Counted from the first letter of the stretch, positions 1 through 8,573 are shown. The stretch: 64,000 bases of DNA from Azonexus sp. (GCA_017983615.1 JAGOBB010000013.1:1-64000), one strand, 5' to 3'. A program made the numbers and translations. Notes: generated by a model from the letters alone, not told the origin.

Positions 1-1236
1 AGGACACTCTACCCACTCAGACAAAGTGCCGAAGCTGCGCCGCAGACCGTGGATTGTCAGCCCGCTAATCCCTGCGGCTGTACAGGCCTTGGTGTGCTGA
101 ATGCGCGGCTCCTGGAGGCGTCCTGATTCCGCTGTCTTGCTGGCGAAAACCCATTTCGGAGGTTTCCAGTTGGTAAGGTCGTTGTCGACCTTCCTCCCAT
201 TCAGAATGCGGTACTTAGGGGGCGGGGTGTCGTTGATCCGCTTGAGTGTTTTGAGCAGGGCGGCGACATAAGGCGTCAAGGGGATGACTCGCTCGCCGTC
301 CACCTTGTCGTGCATTCGGATGGTATTCCACTTGAAATCAACATCAGACCATTTCAGGCCGGCAATTTCCTCGCGGCGGGCACCAGTCAGCAGCGCCATC
401 TGGAGATAGGTCGCGATGACAGGGTTTTTGATGGAGTCGACCTGCTTGAACCATGCCGGTAGTTGTTCCCGTTGCAGGCAATCATCCTTGGCCGCCTTCT
501 TCGGCAATTGATCCTTGGCAATGCGGGCGGTGCAGGCATCGGCATGGGCCATGGCGCGGTATTCCTTGCGGTCGCTGCACCAGTTCAGGAAGGCACGGAG
601 AAGGCCGAAGGCAAGGCGGGCATGAGTTGGCCGGCGGGCGGCCTCGTCTTGCAGCCAGTTGCGTACCGTGTCTGCGTCGATGTCGGACAGCGGTCGCAGC
701 AGCAAAGGGCGTAGTGCGCCAGGCTGCGTCAGCTCCGGCTCGCCGGGCCTGCGACCACGCGTGCGCTTTTTCCCGCCTTCTTTAGCGACGTTATCGTGAT
801 CAGCAAGGTGGTTGGCGCTCCATCTCGATTTGCGGGTTTCGATGTAGACCTTCCAGGCTTCCAGCGCGGGCGCTTCATTATGCTGGGCTGCCTGGCGTTT
901 TGCTTCTGCCTTCGCGATACGCTCCGCTTTTTCTTGGCGAGGGTCTATCCCTTGGTCAATAAGCGCCTGCAGGCGGCGGGCTTCTTGACGCGCCCCCGGA
1001 AGTACAAGGTTGCCGTCCTTGTCGCGAGCCTCCTCGATGGCCCAGGCCGTCACGTCACCAATCGTCAGGCGCATGACCTTGCTGTTGTAGCGAGTCTGTA
1101 GGATGTAGCTCTTGCGGCCACCTGGTGCCGCGCGAACGGCCAGCCCATTGACTTGACTGTCCCACAGAAACTCTTGTTTGTCGCTAACGCACTTGAACGC
1201 TTCAACGCGGCCTGCGGTCAGGTTGGCTTTGCTCAT
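1..1236 (-). CDS. Tyrosine integrase of an integrated element (C-terminus off the window)
   Basis: Translating the minus strand from ATG at 1234-1236 gives an open frame of 412 codons that is still open at base 1, so the protein is truncated by the window edge and not visibly broken. The N-terminus (MSKANLTAGRVEAF, then GLAVRAAPGGRKSYIL) matches the arm-binding domain of P4-type phage and island integrases. A core-binding region follows. The catalytic domain shows the first arginine in LLTGARREEIAGLKW (about residues 280-295) and the HxLRR-type box as IHGLRRSF (about residues 396-403). The nucleophilic tyrosine would lie beyond the edge. The enzyme would integrate and excise the element lying to the left. 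It sits about 185 bp from the tRNA-derived attachment site, as is usual for island integrases. Several small plus-strand frames here are antisense shadows. Confidence 0.93.
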   Translation of the reverse strand, partial: MSKANLTAGRVEAFKCVSDKQEFLWDSQVNGLAVRAAPGGRKSYILQTRYNSKVMRLTIGDVTAWAIEEARDKDGNLVLPGARQEARRLQALIDQGIDPRQEKAERIAKAEAKRQAAQHNEAPALEAWKVYIETRKSRWSANHLADHDNVAKEGGKKRTRGRRPGEPELTQPGALRPLLLRPLSDIDADTVRNWLQDEAARRPTHARLAFGLLRAFLNWCSDRKEYRAMAHADACTARIAKDQLPKKAAKDDCLQREQLPAWFKQVDSIKNPVIATYLQMALLTGARREEIAGLKWSDVDFKWNTIRMHDKVDGERVIPLTPYVAALLKTLKRINDTPPPKYRILNGRKVDNDLTNWKPPKWVFASKTAESGRLQEPRIQHTKACTAAGISGLTIHGLRRSFGTLSEWVECP

Positions 1237-1419
1237 TGTTTGGCATCCGTGTACTCATTGTGTACTCGCATTCTAGGATGTCAATCAACAAACATCAACC
1301 GCGGACCATAGGGTTACTTTCGTGACTTATCTGGAAATTCCAATAAATATAGACTTCAAAGCGTGAGTACACACTTCAATCAACGTGCATCTATTTTGAG
1401 TTGCTATCGTTGTTCGTTG
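1237..1419. promoter_or_regulatory. Integrase upstream and attachment-arm region with TGTACTC repeats
   Basis: No gene is visible in this AT-rich gap between the integrase start and the tRNA fragment. It holds two direct copies of TGTACTC, at 1250-1256 and 1261-1267, 11 bp apart start to start, and an inverted copy GAGTACA at 1365-1371. Repeats placed like this beside an integrase are candidate arm-type integrase or excisionase sites, or autoregulatory operators of the int promoter. That role is inferred from position only. Confidence 0.4.
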
Positions 1420-1466
1420 GATTCATAACCCATAGGTCGGCGGTTCGACTCCGCCCATCACCACCA
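1420..1466 (+). other. attachment site: 3' fragment of a Met(CAT) tRNA gene
   Basis: The stretch contains the anticodon loop TTCATAA, a variable region, a T arm with stem GGCGG/CCGCC around TTCGACT, a 3' acceptor strand CATCACC, discriminator A and encoded CCA at 1464-1466. The sequence before it does not form a D arm or a 5' acceptor strand (which should read GGTGATG), so this is not a working tRNA. Elements that integrate by P4-type recombinases into tRNA 3' ends leave exactly such a duplicated 3' fragment at the far junction. The intact tRNA should therefore lie to the left of the window, across the element. Confidence 0.8.
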
Positions 1467-1475
1467 AGAATGCAA

Positions 1476-1504
1476 AAGAGCCCTGATTTTTCAGGGCTCT
1501 TTTC
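1476..1504 (+). terminator. Rho-independent terminator after the tRNA fragment
   Basis: AAGAGCCCTGA and its complement form a hairpin with a short T loop, followed by a T run. It probably terminated the original tRNA transcript and was carried along with the 3' fragment. The rest of the gap up to 1692 shows only one copy of the dispersed 14-mer. Confidence 0.8.
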
Positions 1505-1579
1505 ATTTTGGCGCACTACTGTGTCTCTGATTGGGACAGCCGCGGTGAAAATGCCGCACTCGGCCCCGGCAAAGCGGGA

Positions 1580-1593
1580 ATGCTACGGTCGGC
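1580..1593 (+). repeat. Dispersed repeat, copy 1 (ATGCTACGGTCGGC)
   Basis: Exact 14-mer in the gap between the tRNA fragment and the SulP gene. A tracts follow at 1597-1602 and 1607-1611, 10 bp apart start to start. This is the clearest example of the core-plus-two-tracts layout. Confidence 0.9.
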
Positions 1594-1692
1594 CCGAAAA
1601 AATGGCAAAAATCGAAATGTTTCTGCGCCTTGTTTAGGCTGGGGCGGTGTAAACGTGCGCCCAGTGGACGAATCCGCGGGGTTGGCTACGCT

Positions 1693-3387
1693 TCAACAGT
1701 AGTCTTCCTCCGAACCGCCCATCAAATTGGGCAGCAGGATGTAGGCGCGCTGGAGGGCGACTGACAGATCAGGGCAGACATTGTCGTCACCGAGGTGATC
1801 AATGAAGCCTGATCGGTATAGAAGCGATCCCGGTTGGGAGTTGAGTCCGCACACGATCAGCGTACAACCGCGTTTCTTCAGCTTGTCGAGCAGGTTTTCC
1901 AGCCCTTCCAGACCAGTGGTGTCGAGCTGGATCAGTTGCGTCATGTCGAGAATGACGACCTCGGGGTGGCCGGCAGCCGGGTCGAGCAGAGCCTCAAGTT
2001 TATTGACCGCGCCAAAAAACAGCGAGCCGAACAGTTGCCAGGCGGCGACCCGCATGCTGCCGTCCGGATAGAGGAACTGGGGCTCGCTGGCTTCTTCGCG
2101 CAGCGGGCGCCGCTCGACGCGGGTGAGTTCGGACATGCGGTAGATGAAGAACAGGCTGGCCAGCACCATGCCGAGCTCGACGGCGACGGTCAGGTCAAAG
2201 AGCACTGTGACGAAGAAGGTAGCGAGCAGGATGATCCGGTAGTTGTAGGAGTAGCGCTGCAACTCCTTGAACTCATGCCATTCGCCCATGTTGATGGCGA
2301 CGACCATCACGATGGCCGACAGGGCGGCCAGCGGTACATAGGAGGCGAGTGGCGCAGCGATCAGCACGATGCCGAGCAGGGTGATGGCGTGGATGATGCC
2401 GGCAATCGGCGTGCGGCCACCGGACTTGACGTTGGTCGAGGTGCGGGCGATGGCCCCGGTGGCGGCAAAGCCGCCAAACAGGGGGGCGGCAATATTGGCC
2501 AGGCCCTGGGCGACCAATTCCTGGTTGGGGTCGTGGCGGTCGTCGATCTGGCTGTCGGCGACGCGTGCCGAGAGCAGGGACTCGATGGCGCCGAGCAGGG
2601 CGATGGTGATCGCCGGCGAGATCAGTTTGCCGAAGTCGTGAATCGACAGTTCGGGCAGGCCGAAACCGGGCAATTCCTGCGGAATGCCGCCAAAGCGGCT
2701 GCCGATGGTTTCCACCGGCAGTTCGAACAGGAAGGATACCAGGGTGCCGACGAGCAGCACGGCGAGCGGACCGGGAGCCCGGCGCAGCAGTGCCAGGCGC
2801 TGTGCCAGCCAGTTGTAGGAGAGCAGGAATACGAAGCAGGCAGAGGCCAGCCCCAGCGTCGGCAGGTCGACGGTATGGGCATAGGCGGCCAGCGTCTTGA
2901 TGCGATGGAAGAATTCAGCCGGCAGGTTGTCGATGCGCAGGCCGAAGAAATCCTTGATCTGGGCGAGGAAGATGACCACGGCGATGCCGTTGGTGAAGCC
3001 GATGACGACGGTGACCGGGATGAAACGGATCAACTGCCCCATGCGGGCGAGGCCCATGGCGAGCAGGAAGACGCCGGCCAGCATGGTGGCCCCCAGCAGG
3101 TTGTTGTAGCCGTGGATGGCGACGATGCCATAAACGATGGGGATGAAAGCGCCGGTCGGGCCGCCGATCTGGACGCGCGAGCCGCCGAGGGCGGAAATCA
3201 GGAAACCGGCAATGATGGCGGTCCAGATGCCGGCGGTTGGTGAGCATCCGGAAGCGATGGCGAAAGCCATGGCCAGGGGCAGCGCCAGTACCCCAACCGT
3301 GATCCCGGAGGCGATGTCCTTGCCGAGCTGCGTCCGGTTGTACGTTGGCAGGCAGTCAAGCAGCTTGGGGCGGAAGGCGATTTTCAT
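1693..3387 (-). CDS. SulP-family inorganic anion transporter with STAS domain
   Basis: A 564-residue inner-membrane protein. The N-terminal two thirds carry many hydrophobic segments, beginning with the family signature region ASGITVGVLALPLAMAFAIA (about residues 27-46). The C-terminal part, about residues 450-550, is a STAS domain (VVILDMTQLIQLDTTGLEGL). SulP proteins move sulfate, bicarbonate or dicarboxylates; the substrate cannot be read from the sequence. ATG is at 3385-3387. A good sigma70 promoter lies just upstream on the minus strand. It faces a divergent ribbon-helix-helix gene whose probable operator overlaps the promoter, so that regulator may control it. The long plus-strand frame over this gene is antisense. 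Confidence 0.93.
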   Translation of the reverse strand: MKIAFRPKLLDCLPTYNRTQLGKDIASGITVGVLALPLAMAFAIASGCSPTAGIWTAIIAGFLISALGGSRVQIGGPTGAFIPIVYGIVAIHGYNNLLGATMLAGVFLLAMGLARMGQLIRFIPVTVVIGFTNGIAVVIFLAQIKDFFGLRIDNLPAEFFHRIKTLAAYAHTVDLPTLGLASACFVFLLSYNWLAQRLALLRRAPGPLAVLLVGTLVSFLFELPVETIGSRFGGIPQELPGFGLPELSIHDFGKLISPAITIALLGAIESLLSARVADSQIDDRHDPNQELVAQGLANIAAPLFGGFAATGAIARTSTNVKSGGRTPIAGIIHAITLLGIVLIAAPLASYVPLAALSAIVMVVAINMGEWHEFKELQRYSYNYRIILLATFFVTVLFDLTVAVELGMVLASLFFIYRMSELTRVERRPLREEASEPQFLYPDGSMRVAAWQLFGSLFFGAVNKLEALLDPAAGHPEVVILDMTQLIQLDTTGLEGLENLLDKLKKRGCTLIVCGLNSQPGSLLYRSGFIDHLGDDNVCPDLSVALQRAYILLPNLMGGSEEDYC

Positions 3388-3414
3388 GATGCACGCTCAC
3401 AGGTTAAGCGTTGC

Positions 3415-3442
3415 ATTATATGAGTGCTTGATTAATCGTCAA
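3415..3442 (-). promoter_or_regulatory. sigma70-type promoter of the SulP gene
   Basis: On the minus strand TTGACG (3437-3442) is followed after 16 bp by a perfect TATAAT (3415-3420). Transcription would start near 3407, about 20 bp before the ATG. The -35 box directly abuts the TGTTAAT direct repeats. Confidence 0.65.
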
Positions 3443-3494
3443 TGTTAATCACATGTTAATATGATTCGATACAAATCCAATAAGAGCGAATCAT
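3443..3494. promoter_or_regulatory. Probable operator between the SulP and ribbon-helix-helix genes
   Basis: TGTTAAT occurs twice in direct orientation, at 3443-3449 and 3454-3460, 11 bp apart, so both copies face the same side of the helix. An inverted pair ATGATTCG (3461-3468) and CGAATCAT (3487-3494) follows, the second copy overlapping the start codon. A TAATAT at 3457-3462 could be the -10 box for the rightward gene. Repeats one helical turn apart are typical of ribbon-helix-helix operators, so autoregulation is likely. The function is inferred. Confidence 0.5.
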
Positions 3495-3684
3495 GGAGAA
3501 TAGAACTGCACGCCTGACGATCCTGATCGATCCACGGAAAAAGAAAATATTCGAGGAGATATGCACTGCCAACGACTTGACGCCATCGCAGGTCGTGCGC
3601 CGGCTGGTCCGTCAGTACATCATCGACAACGCAGGAAGTCGTGAATTGCCGGACTGGCTGAAACCGAGCGCCAAGGGCGATTAG
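3493..3684 (+). CDS. Small ribbon-helix-helix (CopG/Arc-like) DNA-binding protein
   Basis: A 63-residue protein. A short beta strand (ARLTILID) is followed by two helices (KKKIFEEICTANDL and TPSQVVRRLVRQYIID), the standard ribbon-helix-helix fold that dimerises and places the strand in the major groove. The C-terminus is short and polar. No toxin gene follows, so this is more likely a stand-alone repressor than an antitoxin. The upstream direct and inverted repeats and the divergent SulP promoter suggest that it represses itself and perhaps the transporter. Its stop codon interlocks with that of the convergent membrane-protein gene. Confidence 0.75.
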   Translation: MENRTARLTILIDPRKKKIFEEICTANDLTPSQVVRRLVRQYIIDNAGSRELPDWLKPSAKGD

Positions 3685-4013
3685 TCCAGCGTTTCGCTTT
3701 CCTTGGTGCGGACTTTGTCGGGGTGGTTGGTCGCCAGGTAGGCGTCGTACGCTGCCTGCATCTCCGTACTCTGCTTGGAAATTTCCCGGAGGATGCGCGC
3801 CACTGCCCAAAACATGACAGCAGCGCCGCCTGCCGTGCAGGCGAAAGCTTCTGCGGTCGAGGTTGGAAAATCGGCCAGGATCGCGCCATTCCCTGTGGCG
3901 AACCAGCTCGCCCCGATGGCGACGCAGCCGAGGCCGAAAACATCGGCGATGGCGTAGGCGAAGATGCGAAGGGTCAGTCGAGGACGGGGTGGGCGCAGGC
4001 GGGATGTCAGCAT
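3681..4013 (-). CDS. Small inner-membrane protein of unknown function
   Basis: A 110-residue protein read from ATG at 4011-4013, which has a GAGG about 8 bp upstream. A longer frame to a TTG at 4079 has no good ribosome site and was not chosen. Two hydrophobic segments are visible (about residues 16-38 and 45-72: IFAYAIADVFGLGCVAIGAS and AFACTAGGAAVMFWAVARI), followed by a charged C-terminal tail (EISKQSTEMQAAYDAYLA). The family is not recognised. It converges on the ribbon-helix-helix gene with overlapping stop codons. Confidence 0.6.
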   Translation of the reverse strand: MLTSRLRPPRPRLTLRIFAYAIADVFGLGCVAIGASWFATGNGAILADFPTSTAEAFACTAGGAAVMFWAVARILREISKQSTEMQAAYDAYLATNHPDKVRTKESETLD

Positions 4014-4079
4014 GGTGTGAGCCTCGAAGGGGGGTGACTGAAAAAAGTCTTCCGGAGGACTTGACAATGTGAAAGTCAA

Positions 4080-4361
4080 GTCTGTGACTTATGCACAGTA
4101 ATGGGGCGTAGTTTGATCGGATGGCGAGAGCTTGGTGGTAGATTTATCAAATTGGTATTTTCGATTGATAGATCGTTAAAAATCAATTGGTTAGAAATAA
4201 GCTCAAGTTTCGGGCACGGTAAGGAAAAACCTTGTGGAACGGCAACTTAGCTTTCTGGCTTCTGATTAACTCACAGAGTTATCCACAGTTTTTGTGGATA
4301 GTTCGAAAAGCTTAAACCCTGTAGCCGGATTGCTGGCCAAAGTTAAAGTGATACTTGAACT
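4080..4361. other. AT-rich gap with DnaA boxes and an IHF site
   Basis: This gap holds no gene. It contains a perfect DnaA box TTATCCACA (4279-4287), a second match to TTATNCACA (TTATGCACA, 4089-4097) and an opposite-strand near match TGTGGATAG (4293-4301). A perfect match to the IHF consensus, AATCAATTGGTTA, lies at 4181-4193 in the most AT-rich part. The first and third boxes also form an inverted repeat TATCCAC/GTGGATA around a T-rich loop. DnaA boxes plus IHF in an AT-rich gap are seen in replication control loci such as oriC and datA. No dnaA gene is nearby, so a DnaA-binding accessory locus is the more likely reading, if it is real. Confidence 0.4.
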
Positions 4362-4392
4362 TGTGCGGCGATTTTGCTGCGCCGCAACAAGA

Positions 4393-4424
4393 AACGGCCC
4401 GCGTCGCGGGCCGTTCCAGATGGC
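4393..4424 (-). terminator. Terminator of metG
   Basis: A perfect 10-bp GC-rich stem AACGGCCCGC / GCGGGCCGTT with a 3-base loop, 15 bp beyond the metG stop. On the minus strand a T-rich stretch follows. A second small hairpin (TGCGGCG/CGCCGCA, about 4362-4386) lies just beyond it. Confidence 0.75.
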
Positions 4425-4430
4425 ATGAGT

Positions 4431-6521
4431 TTATTTGACCCTCATGCCGGGTTCGGCGCCGGAATCCGGCGACAGCAGGAATATCCCCGGCGTTTTGCCC
4501 GTGGCATCCGAAGCGGCCAGAACCATGCCTTCGGACAACCCAAATTTCATTTTTCGTGGCGCCAGATTTGCAACCACGACGGTCAGGCGACCAATCAGTT
4601 GTGCCGGGTCGTAAGCGGCCTTGATGCCGGCAAACACGTTGCGCGTTTCATTGTTGCCAACATCCAGCGTCAGACGAACTAGTTTGTCGGCCCCTTCAAC
4701 GTGTTCGGCGTTGGCGATGCGGGCAATGCGCAAGTCGACCTTCATGAAGTCGTCGATATTGCAGAACGGCTCCCAGGGGCTTTCTGCCTTGACCTCGTTT
4801 TGCTGGTGCTCGGCATGGCGTTGCGGCGACTGTTGTTCCTGCGTCGGCGCCAGCGATTCCTTGTTGGCTTCGACCAGTTTCTCGATCAGCTTGGCATCGA
4901 CGCGAGTCATCAGGTGCTCGTAGGTATTCACTGCGTGGCCCGCTGCCAGCAGGCTCTGCGTATCGTTCCAGCTCAGTGGGGCGATGTTCAGGAAGGCTTC
5001 GACCTTGGCGGCGACGACCGGCAGGATGGGCTTGAGGAGTACCGTGAGCAGACGGAACAGGTTCAGGGCATTGGTGCAGGCGGCGTGCAGTTCGACTTCC
5101 CGGCCTTCCTGCTTGGCCAGTTCCCAAGGCTTGACGCTGTCGACGTACTGGTTGGCCGCGTCAGTCAGGGCCATGATTTCGCGCATGGCTTTGCCGAATT
5201 CGCGGGCCTCGTAAAGTTCGCCGACGCGGGCGGCAGCTTCCTGAATTGATTTGATCGCCGGCAGGTCGGCTGCGGCCGGGGCCAGCTGGCCGTTGAAGCG
5301 TTTGGCGATGAACCCGGCCGAGCGGCTGGCGATGTTGACGTATTTGCCGACCAGGTCGGAATTGACGCGGGCACAGAAGTCTTCGAGATTGAGGTCGATA
5401 TCCTCCATGGTCCCCGACAGCTTGGCAGCGTAGTAATAGCGCAGCCATTCCGGGTTGAGACCGGTGTCGAGGTAGCTTTGGGCGGTGATGAAGGTGCCGC
5501 GGGATTTCGACATTTTTGCGCCATCGACCGTCAGGAATCCGTGGGCGAAGATCTTGGTCGGTGTCCGGTAGCCGGCGTGGGCCAGTTCGGCCGGCCAGAA
5601 CAGAGCGTGGAAATAGAGAATGTCCTTGCCGATGAAATGGTAAAGCTCGGTCTTGCTGTCCGGCTTGAAGTACTCGTTGAAATCCAGGCCGTTGCGCTTG
5701 CACAGATTCTTGAAGGAACCCATATAACCAATCGGTGCGTCCAGCCAGACGTAGAAGTACTTGCCCGGCGCATCGGGGATTTCGAAACCGAAATACGGGG
5801 CATCGCGGGAAATGTCCCAGTCGGTCAGCTTGTTCTCGCCGGGGGCGCCCAGCCATTCCTGCATCTTGTTGGCGGCTTCGCTCTGAAGGGTGCCGTTCTC
5901 GCGGCTGGTGTACTGGCGCAGGAACGCCTCGCAGCGCGGGTCGGACAGCTTGAAGAAGTAATGTTCCGAAGTCCGCAATTCCGGCTTGGCGCCGGAAATG
6001 GCCGAGTAGGGGTTCTTGAGATCGGTCGGGGCATAGGCGGCACCGCAGGATTCGCAATTGTCGCCGTACTGGTCCTTGGCGCCGCACTTGGGGCACTCGC
6101 CCTTGATGAAGCGGTCGGGCAGGAACAGTTGCTTGACCGGGTCGTAATACTGTTCGATGGTTCGCGTTTCAATCAGGCCGGCGGCGCGCAGCTTCAGGTA
6201 AATGTCGTTGGCGCATTCGCGGGTCTCGTCCGAGTGGGTGCTGTGATAGTTGTCGAAACCAACCAGAAAGCCCGAAAAATCCCGTGAATGCTCGCCATGG
6301 ACCCGCGCGATCAGCTGCTCGGGCGTGATGCCTTCCTTTTCGGCACGCAGCATGATCGGCGTACCGTGCGTGTCGTCGGCGCAAACGTACCAGCATTCGT
6401 TGCCGGACATCTTCTGGAATCGGACCCAGATATCGGTCTGGATATATTCGACCAGATGACCAAGATGAATGGCGCCGTTGGCATAAGGCAGGGCGGAAGT
6501 AACGAGGATTTTGCGCGACAT
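4431..6521 (-). CDS. metG: Methionyl-tRNA synthetase
   Basis: Charges tRNA-Met with methionine in the cytoplasm. It is a 696-residue class I enzyme. The HIGH box appears as HLGH near residue 20 ([14 protein letters not shown]). Zinc cysteines lie around residue 144 ([18 protein letters not shown]), and KMSKS lies near residue 335 ([11 protein letters not shown]). The last 110 residues form the EMAP/Trbp111-like tRNA-binding domain ([11 protein letters not shown]), so this is the long dimeric form. ATG at 6519-6521 ([11 protein letters not shown]) was chosen over a TTG nine bases upstream. The terminator is 15 bp beyond the stop. It is divergent from the response regulator and near mrp, a common proteobacterial neighbour. 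Confidence 0.97.
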   Translation of the reverse strand: MSRKILVTSALPYANGAIHLGHLVEYIQTDIWVRFQKMSGNECWYVCADDTHGTPIMLRAEKEGITPEQLIARVHGEHSRDFSGFLVGFDNYHSTHSDETRECANDIYLKLRAAGLIETRTIEQYYDPVKQLFLPDRFIKGECPKCGAKDQYGDNCESCGAAYAPTDLKNPYSAISGAKPELRTSEHYFFKLSDPRCEAFLRQYTSRENGTLQSEAANKMQEWLGAPGENKLTDWDISRDAPYFGFEIPDAPGKYFYVWLDAPIGYMGSFKNLCKRNGLDFNEYFKPDSKTELYHFIGKDILYFHALFWPAELAHAGYRTPTKIFAHGFLTVDGAKMSKSRGTFITAQSYLDTGLNPEWLRYYYAAKLSGTMEDIDLNLEDFCARVNSDLVGKYVNIASRSAGFIAKRFNGQLAPAAADLPAIKSIQEAAARVGELYEAREFGKAMREIMALTDAANQYVDSVKPWELAKQEGREVELHAACTNALNLFRLLTVLLKPILPVVAAKVEAFLNIAPLSWNDTQSLLAAGHAVNTYEHLMTRVDAKLIEKLVEANKESLAPTQEQQSPQRHAEHQQNEVKAESPWEPFCNIDDFMKVDLRIARIANAEHVEGADKLVRLTLDVGNNETRNVFAGIKAAYDPAQLIGRLTVVVANLAPRKMKFGLSEGMVLAASDATGKTPGIFLLSPDSGAEPGMRVK

Positions 6522-6719
6522 GAGAGGCAAGGCTTTAAAGATAAAGGCTGATTTTACCGCGAGGAATGTCGCCCCGGGATTTCGTGACCCAAACTCGAGG
6601 CGTGCAGCGCCAGATTGTTAGGGAAGGTAAACGAGTGTCATGGCTTGGTAAAAGATGCCATATCGATCATTGCCGAATGCTAATGTTCGGCGCAGAATTC
6701 GCGCGAATTGGGAGGGTCT

Positions 6720-7403
6720 ATGATTTTTGCGGTAGTCGAGGATAGTCGCAGCCAGGCTGAGGTGCTAAAGGCGCTGCTGAAGAGCGAGGGGCATCAGGTC
6801 GAGGTCTTTGCCGACGGCGCTTCCTGCCTGGAGGCGCTAAAAACCCGCAGCTTCGATTTTTTTGTCATCGACTGGAATCTGCCCGATATGGGTGGGGATG
6901 CGGTCCTCAGGCAGGTCCGGGATCAGTTTGGCTGGGATGTGCCGGTGGTTTTCTGTACCGCACGGACCGACGAAGAGGCTGCTTCCGATATCCTGCGCAT
7001 GGGCGCCGACGACTATATTCCCAAGCCTGTCCGCTACATGGAGTTCATGGCGCGTATCCATGCCCTGTTGCGTCGCCGAAAGCCGCGTCCGAGCATGCTC
7101 CAGTTCGGCAGCATCGAGATCGATCTGGAAGGGCGCCGGATTCGCTTGGGCGGAGCGGATGTCGATCTGACCCAACGTGAGTTTGAACTGGCGGTCATTC
7201 TGTTGCGCAATGTCGGCCGTGTGCTGTCCAGGGAAGAGTTGCTTGCCGGGGTTTGGGCGCGAGATACCGACGTCGATACGCGCACCGTCGATACTCACGC
7301 CAGCCGGTTGCGTAAGAAACTTGGCCTGGCGGGCGAAAGCGGGTTGATGCTTTCTTCTGTCTATGGGCAGGGGTATCGACTCGATACCGTCCAGCCCGTC
7401 TGA
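6720..7403 (+). CDS. OmpR/PhoB-type response regulator
   Basis: A 227-residue two-domain regulator. The receiver domain (residues 1-115) has the acidic pair VVED, the phospho-acceptor aspartate in FFVIDWNLPDMGG (about residue 47) and the lysine of YIPKPVR (about residue 100). A winged-helix DNA-binding domain follows (residues 125-225: LTQREFELAVILLRNVGRVL, then DTRTVDTHASRLRKKL). ATG at 6720 follows a strong GGGAGGG ribosome site and was chosen over a TTG at 6708. No histidine kinase is adjacent, so this is an orphan here. Its targets cannot be inferred. Confidence 0.92.
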   Translation: MIFAVVEDSRSQAEVLKALLKSEGHQVEVFADGASCLEALKTRSFDFFVIDWNLPDMGGDAVLRQVRDQFGWDVPVVFCTARTDEEAASDILRMGADDYIPKPVRYMEFMARIHALLRRRKPRPSMLQFGSIEIDLEGRRIRLGGADVDLTQREFELAVILLRNVGRVLSREELLAGVWARDTDVDTRTVDTHASRLRKKLGLAGESGLMLSSVYGQGYRLDTVQPV

Positions 7404-7481
7404 ACGTCGGACCGGTTTCGGGTATACTGGACCAAATCGCTCGGGTATTGCCCGGCGCCCCATCCCGAAACCGGAGTTTCC

Positions 7482-8573
7482 ATGAGTCTGACAGAACAGC
7501 AAATCAAGACCGCGCTATCGGCAGCGGTTGACCCCAATACCGGCAAGGATTTTGTCGCCGGGAAGGCCGTGAAGAATATCAAGATCGATGGCGACGATGT
7601 CTCCTTCGACATCGAACTCGGCTATCCGGCTAAAACGCAGATCGATGCGATTCGCAAGCAGGTAATCGCTGCCGTACGCACGGTGTCTGGCGTAGGCAAC
7701 ATCTCGGCTAACGTTTTCACCAAGATCGTCGCGCACTCGGTGCAGATGGGTGTCAAGCTATTGCCGGGGGTCAAGAACATCATTGCTGTCGCTTCCGGCA
7801 AGGGGGGCGTCGGCAAGAGTACGACGGCCGTCAATCTGGCACTGGCGCTTTCCCAGGAAGGTGCTCGCGTCGGTATCCTGGATGCCGACATCTATGGTCC
7901 TTCGCAGCCGCAGATGCTGGGCCTGGCCGATCAACAGCCGGAATCCCGCGACGGCAAGAGCATGGAGCCGCTAGAGGCCTATGGCCTGCAGGCGATGTCC
8001 ATCGGCTTCATGGTCGATGTCGAGACGCCGATGGTGTGGCGTGGCCCGATGGTGGCACAGGCGCTCGATCAGCTGCTCGGCGAGACCAACTGGCGTGATG
8101 TCGATTACCTGATCGTCGATATGCCGCCGGGCACCGGCGATATCCAGTTGTCGCTCTCCCAGAAGGTGCCTGTCACCGGTGCCGTGATCGTCACGACGCC
8201 TCAGGACATTGCGCTGCTCGACGCACGCAAGGGTCTGAAAATGTTTGAAAAGGTGAATATTCCGATCCTCGGCATCGTCGAGAACATGAGCATTCATATC
8301 TGTTCCAATTGCGGGCATGAGGAACATATCTTCGGTGCCGGTGGCGGCGAGCAGATGTGCAAGGACTACGACGTCGAGTTTCTGGGCAGCCTGCCGCTCG
8401 AAATGGCCATTCGCGAAATGGCCGATGGCGGCAAGCCGACCGTGGTCGGCGCCCCGGATTCGCGAACTGCCGAGATCTATCGCACCATCGCCCGCCGGCT
8501 GGCGGTGAAGATTGCCGAGAAGGCCAAGGACATGACGTCGAAATTCCCGAATATCGTCGTGCAGAACACCTAA
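7482..8573 (+). CDS. apbC: Iron-sulfur cluster carrier, Mrp/ApbC P-loop ATPase
   Basis: Carries and transfers Fe-S clusters to apoproteins in the cytoplasm. The 363-residue protein has an N-terminal MIP18/DUF59 domain (about residues 5-80) and a deviant Walker A ASGKGGVGKST near residue 105. It also shows the family motif DADIYGPSQPQ, a Walker B-like DYLIVDMPPGTGD and the cluster-binding CSNCGHEEHIF near residue 275. The length is normal for the family. It is followed by a clear terminator and then dcd. Proximity to metG is frequent in proteobacteria. Confidence 0.95.
   Translation: MSLTEQQIKTALSAAVDPNTGKDFVAGKAVKNIKIDGDDVSFDIELGYPAKTQIDAIRKQVIAAVRTVSGVGNISANVFTKIVAHSVQMGVKLLPGVKNIIAVASGKGGVGKSTTAVNLALALSQEGARVGILDADIYGPSQPQMLGLADQQPESRDGKSMEPLEAYGLQAMSIGFMVDVETPMVWRGPMVAQALDQLLGETNWRDVDYLIVDMPPGTGDIQLSLSQKVPVTGAVIVTTPQDIALLDARKGLKMFEKVNIPILGIVENMSIHICSNCGHEEHIFGAGGGEQMCKDYDVEFLGSLPLEMAIREMADGGKPTVVGAPDSRTAEIYRTIARRLAVKIAEKAKDMTSKFPNIVVQNT

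Noticed and set aside
1420-1466. A complete tRNA gene
   Set aside because: Only the anticodon loop to CCA part is present; the 5' half and D arm are missing, so it is an attachment fragment.
1834-3243. A 469-codon plus-strand open frame
   Set aside because: It lies fully antisense to the SulP gene, is rich in D, G, Q and E without any domain, and has no ribosome site; it is a high-GC shadow.
4279-4301. Inverted TATCCAC/GTGGATA as a terminator
   Set aside because: The stem is AT-rich, no T run follows, and no gene ends there; DnaA-box identity explains it better.
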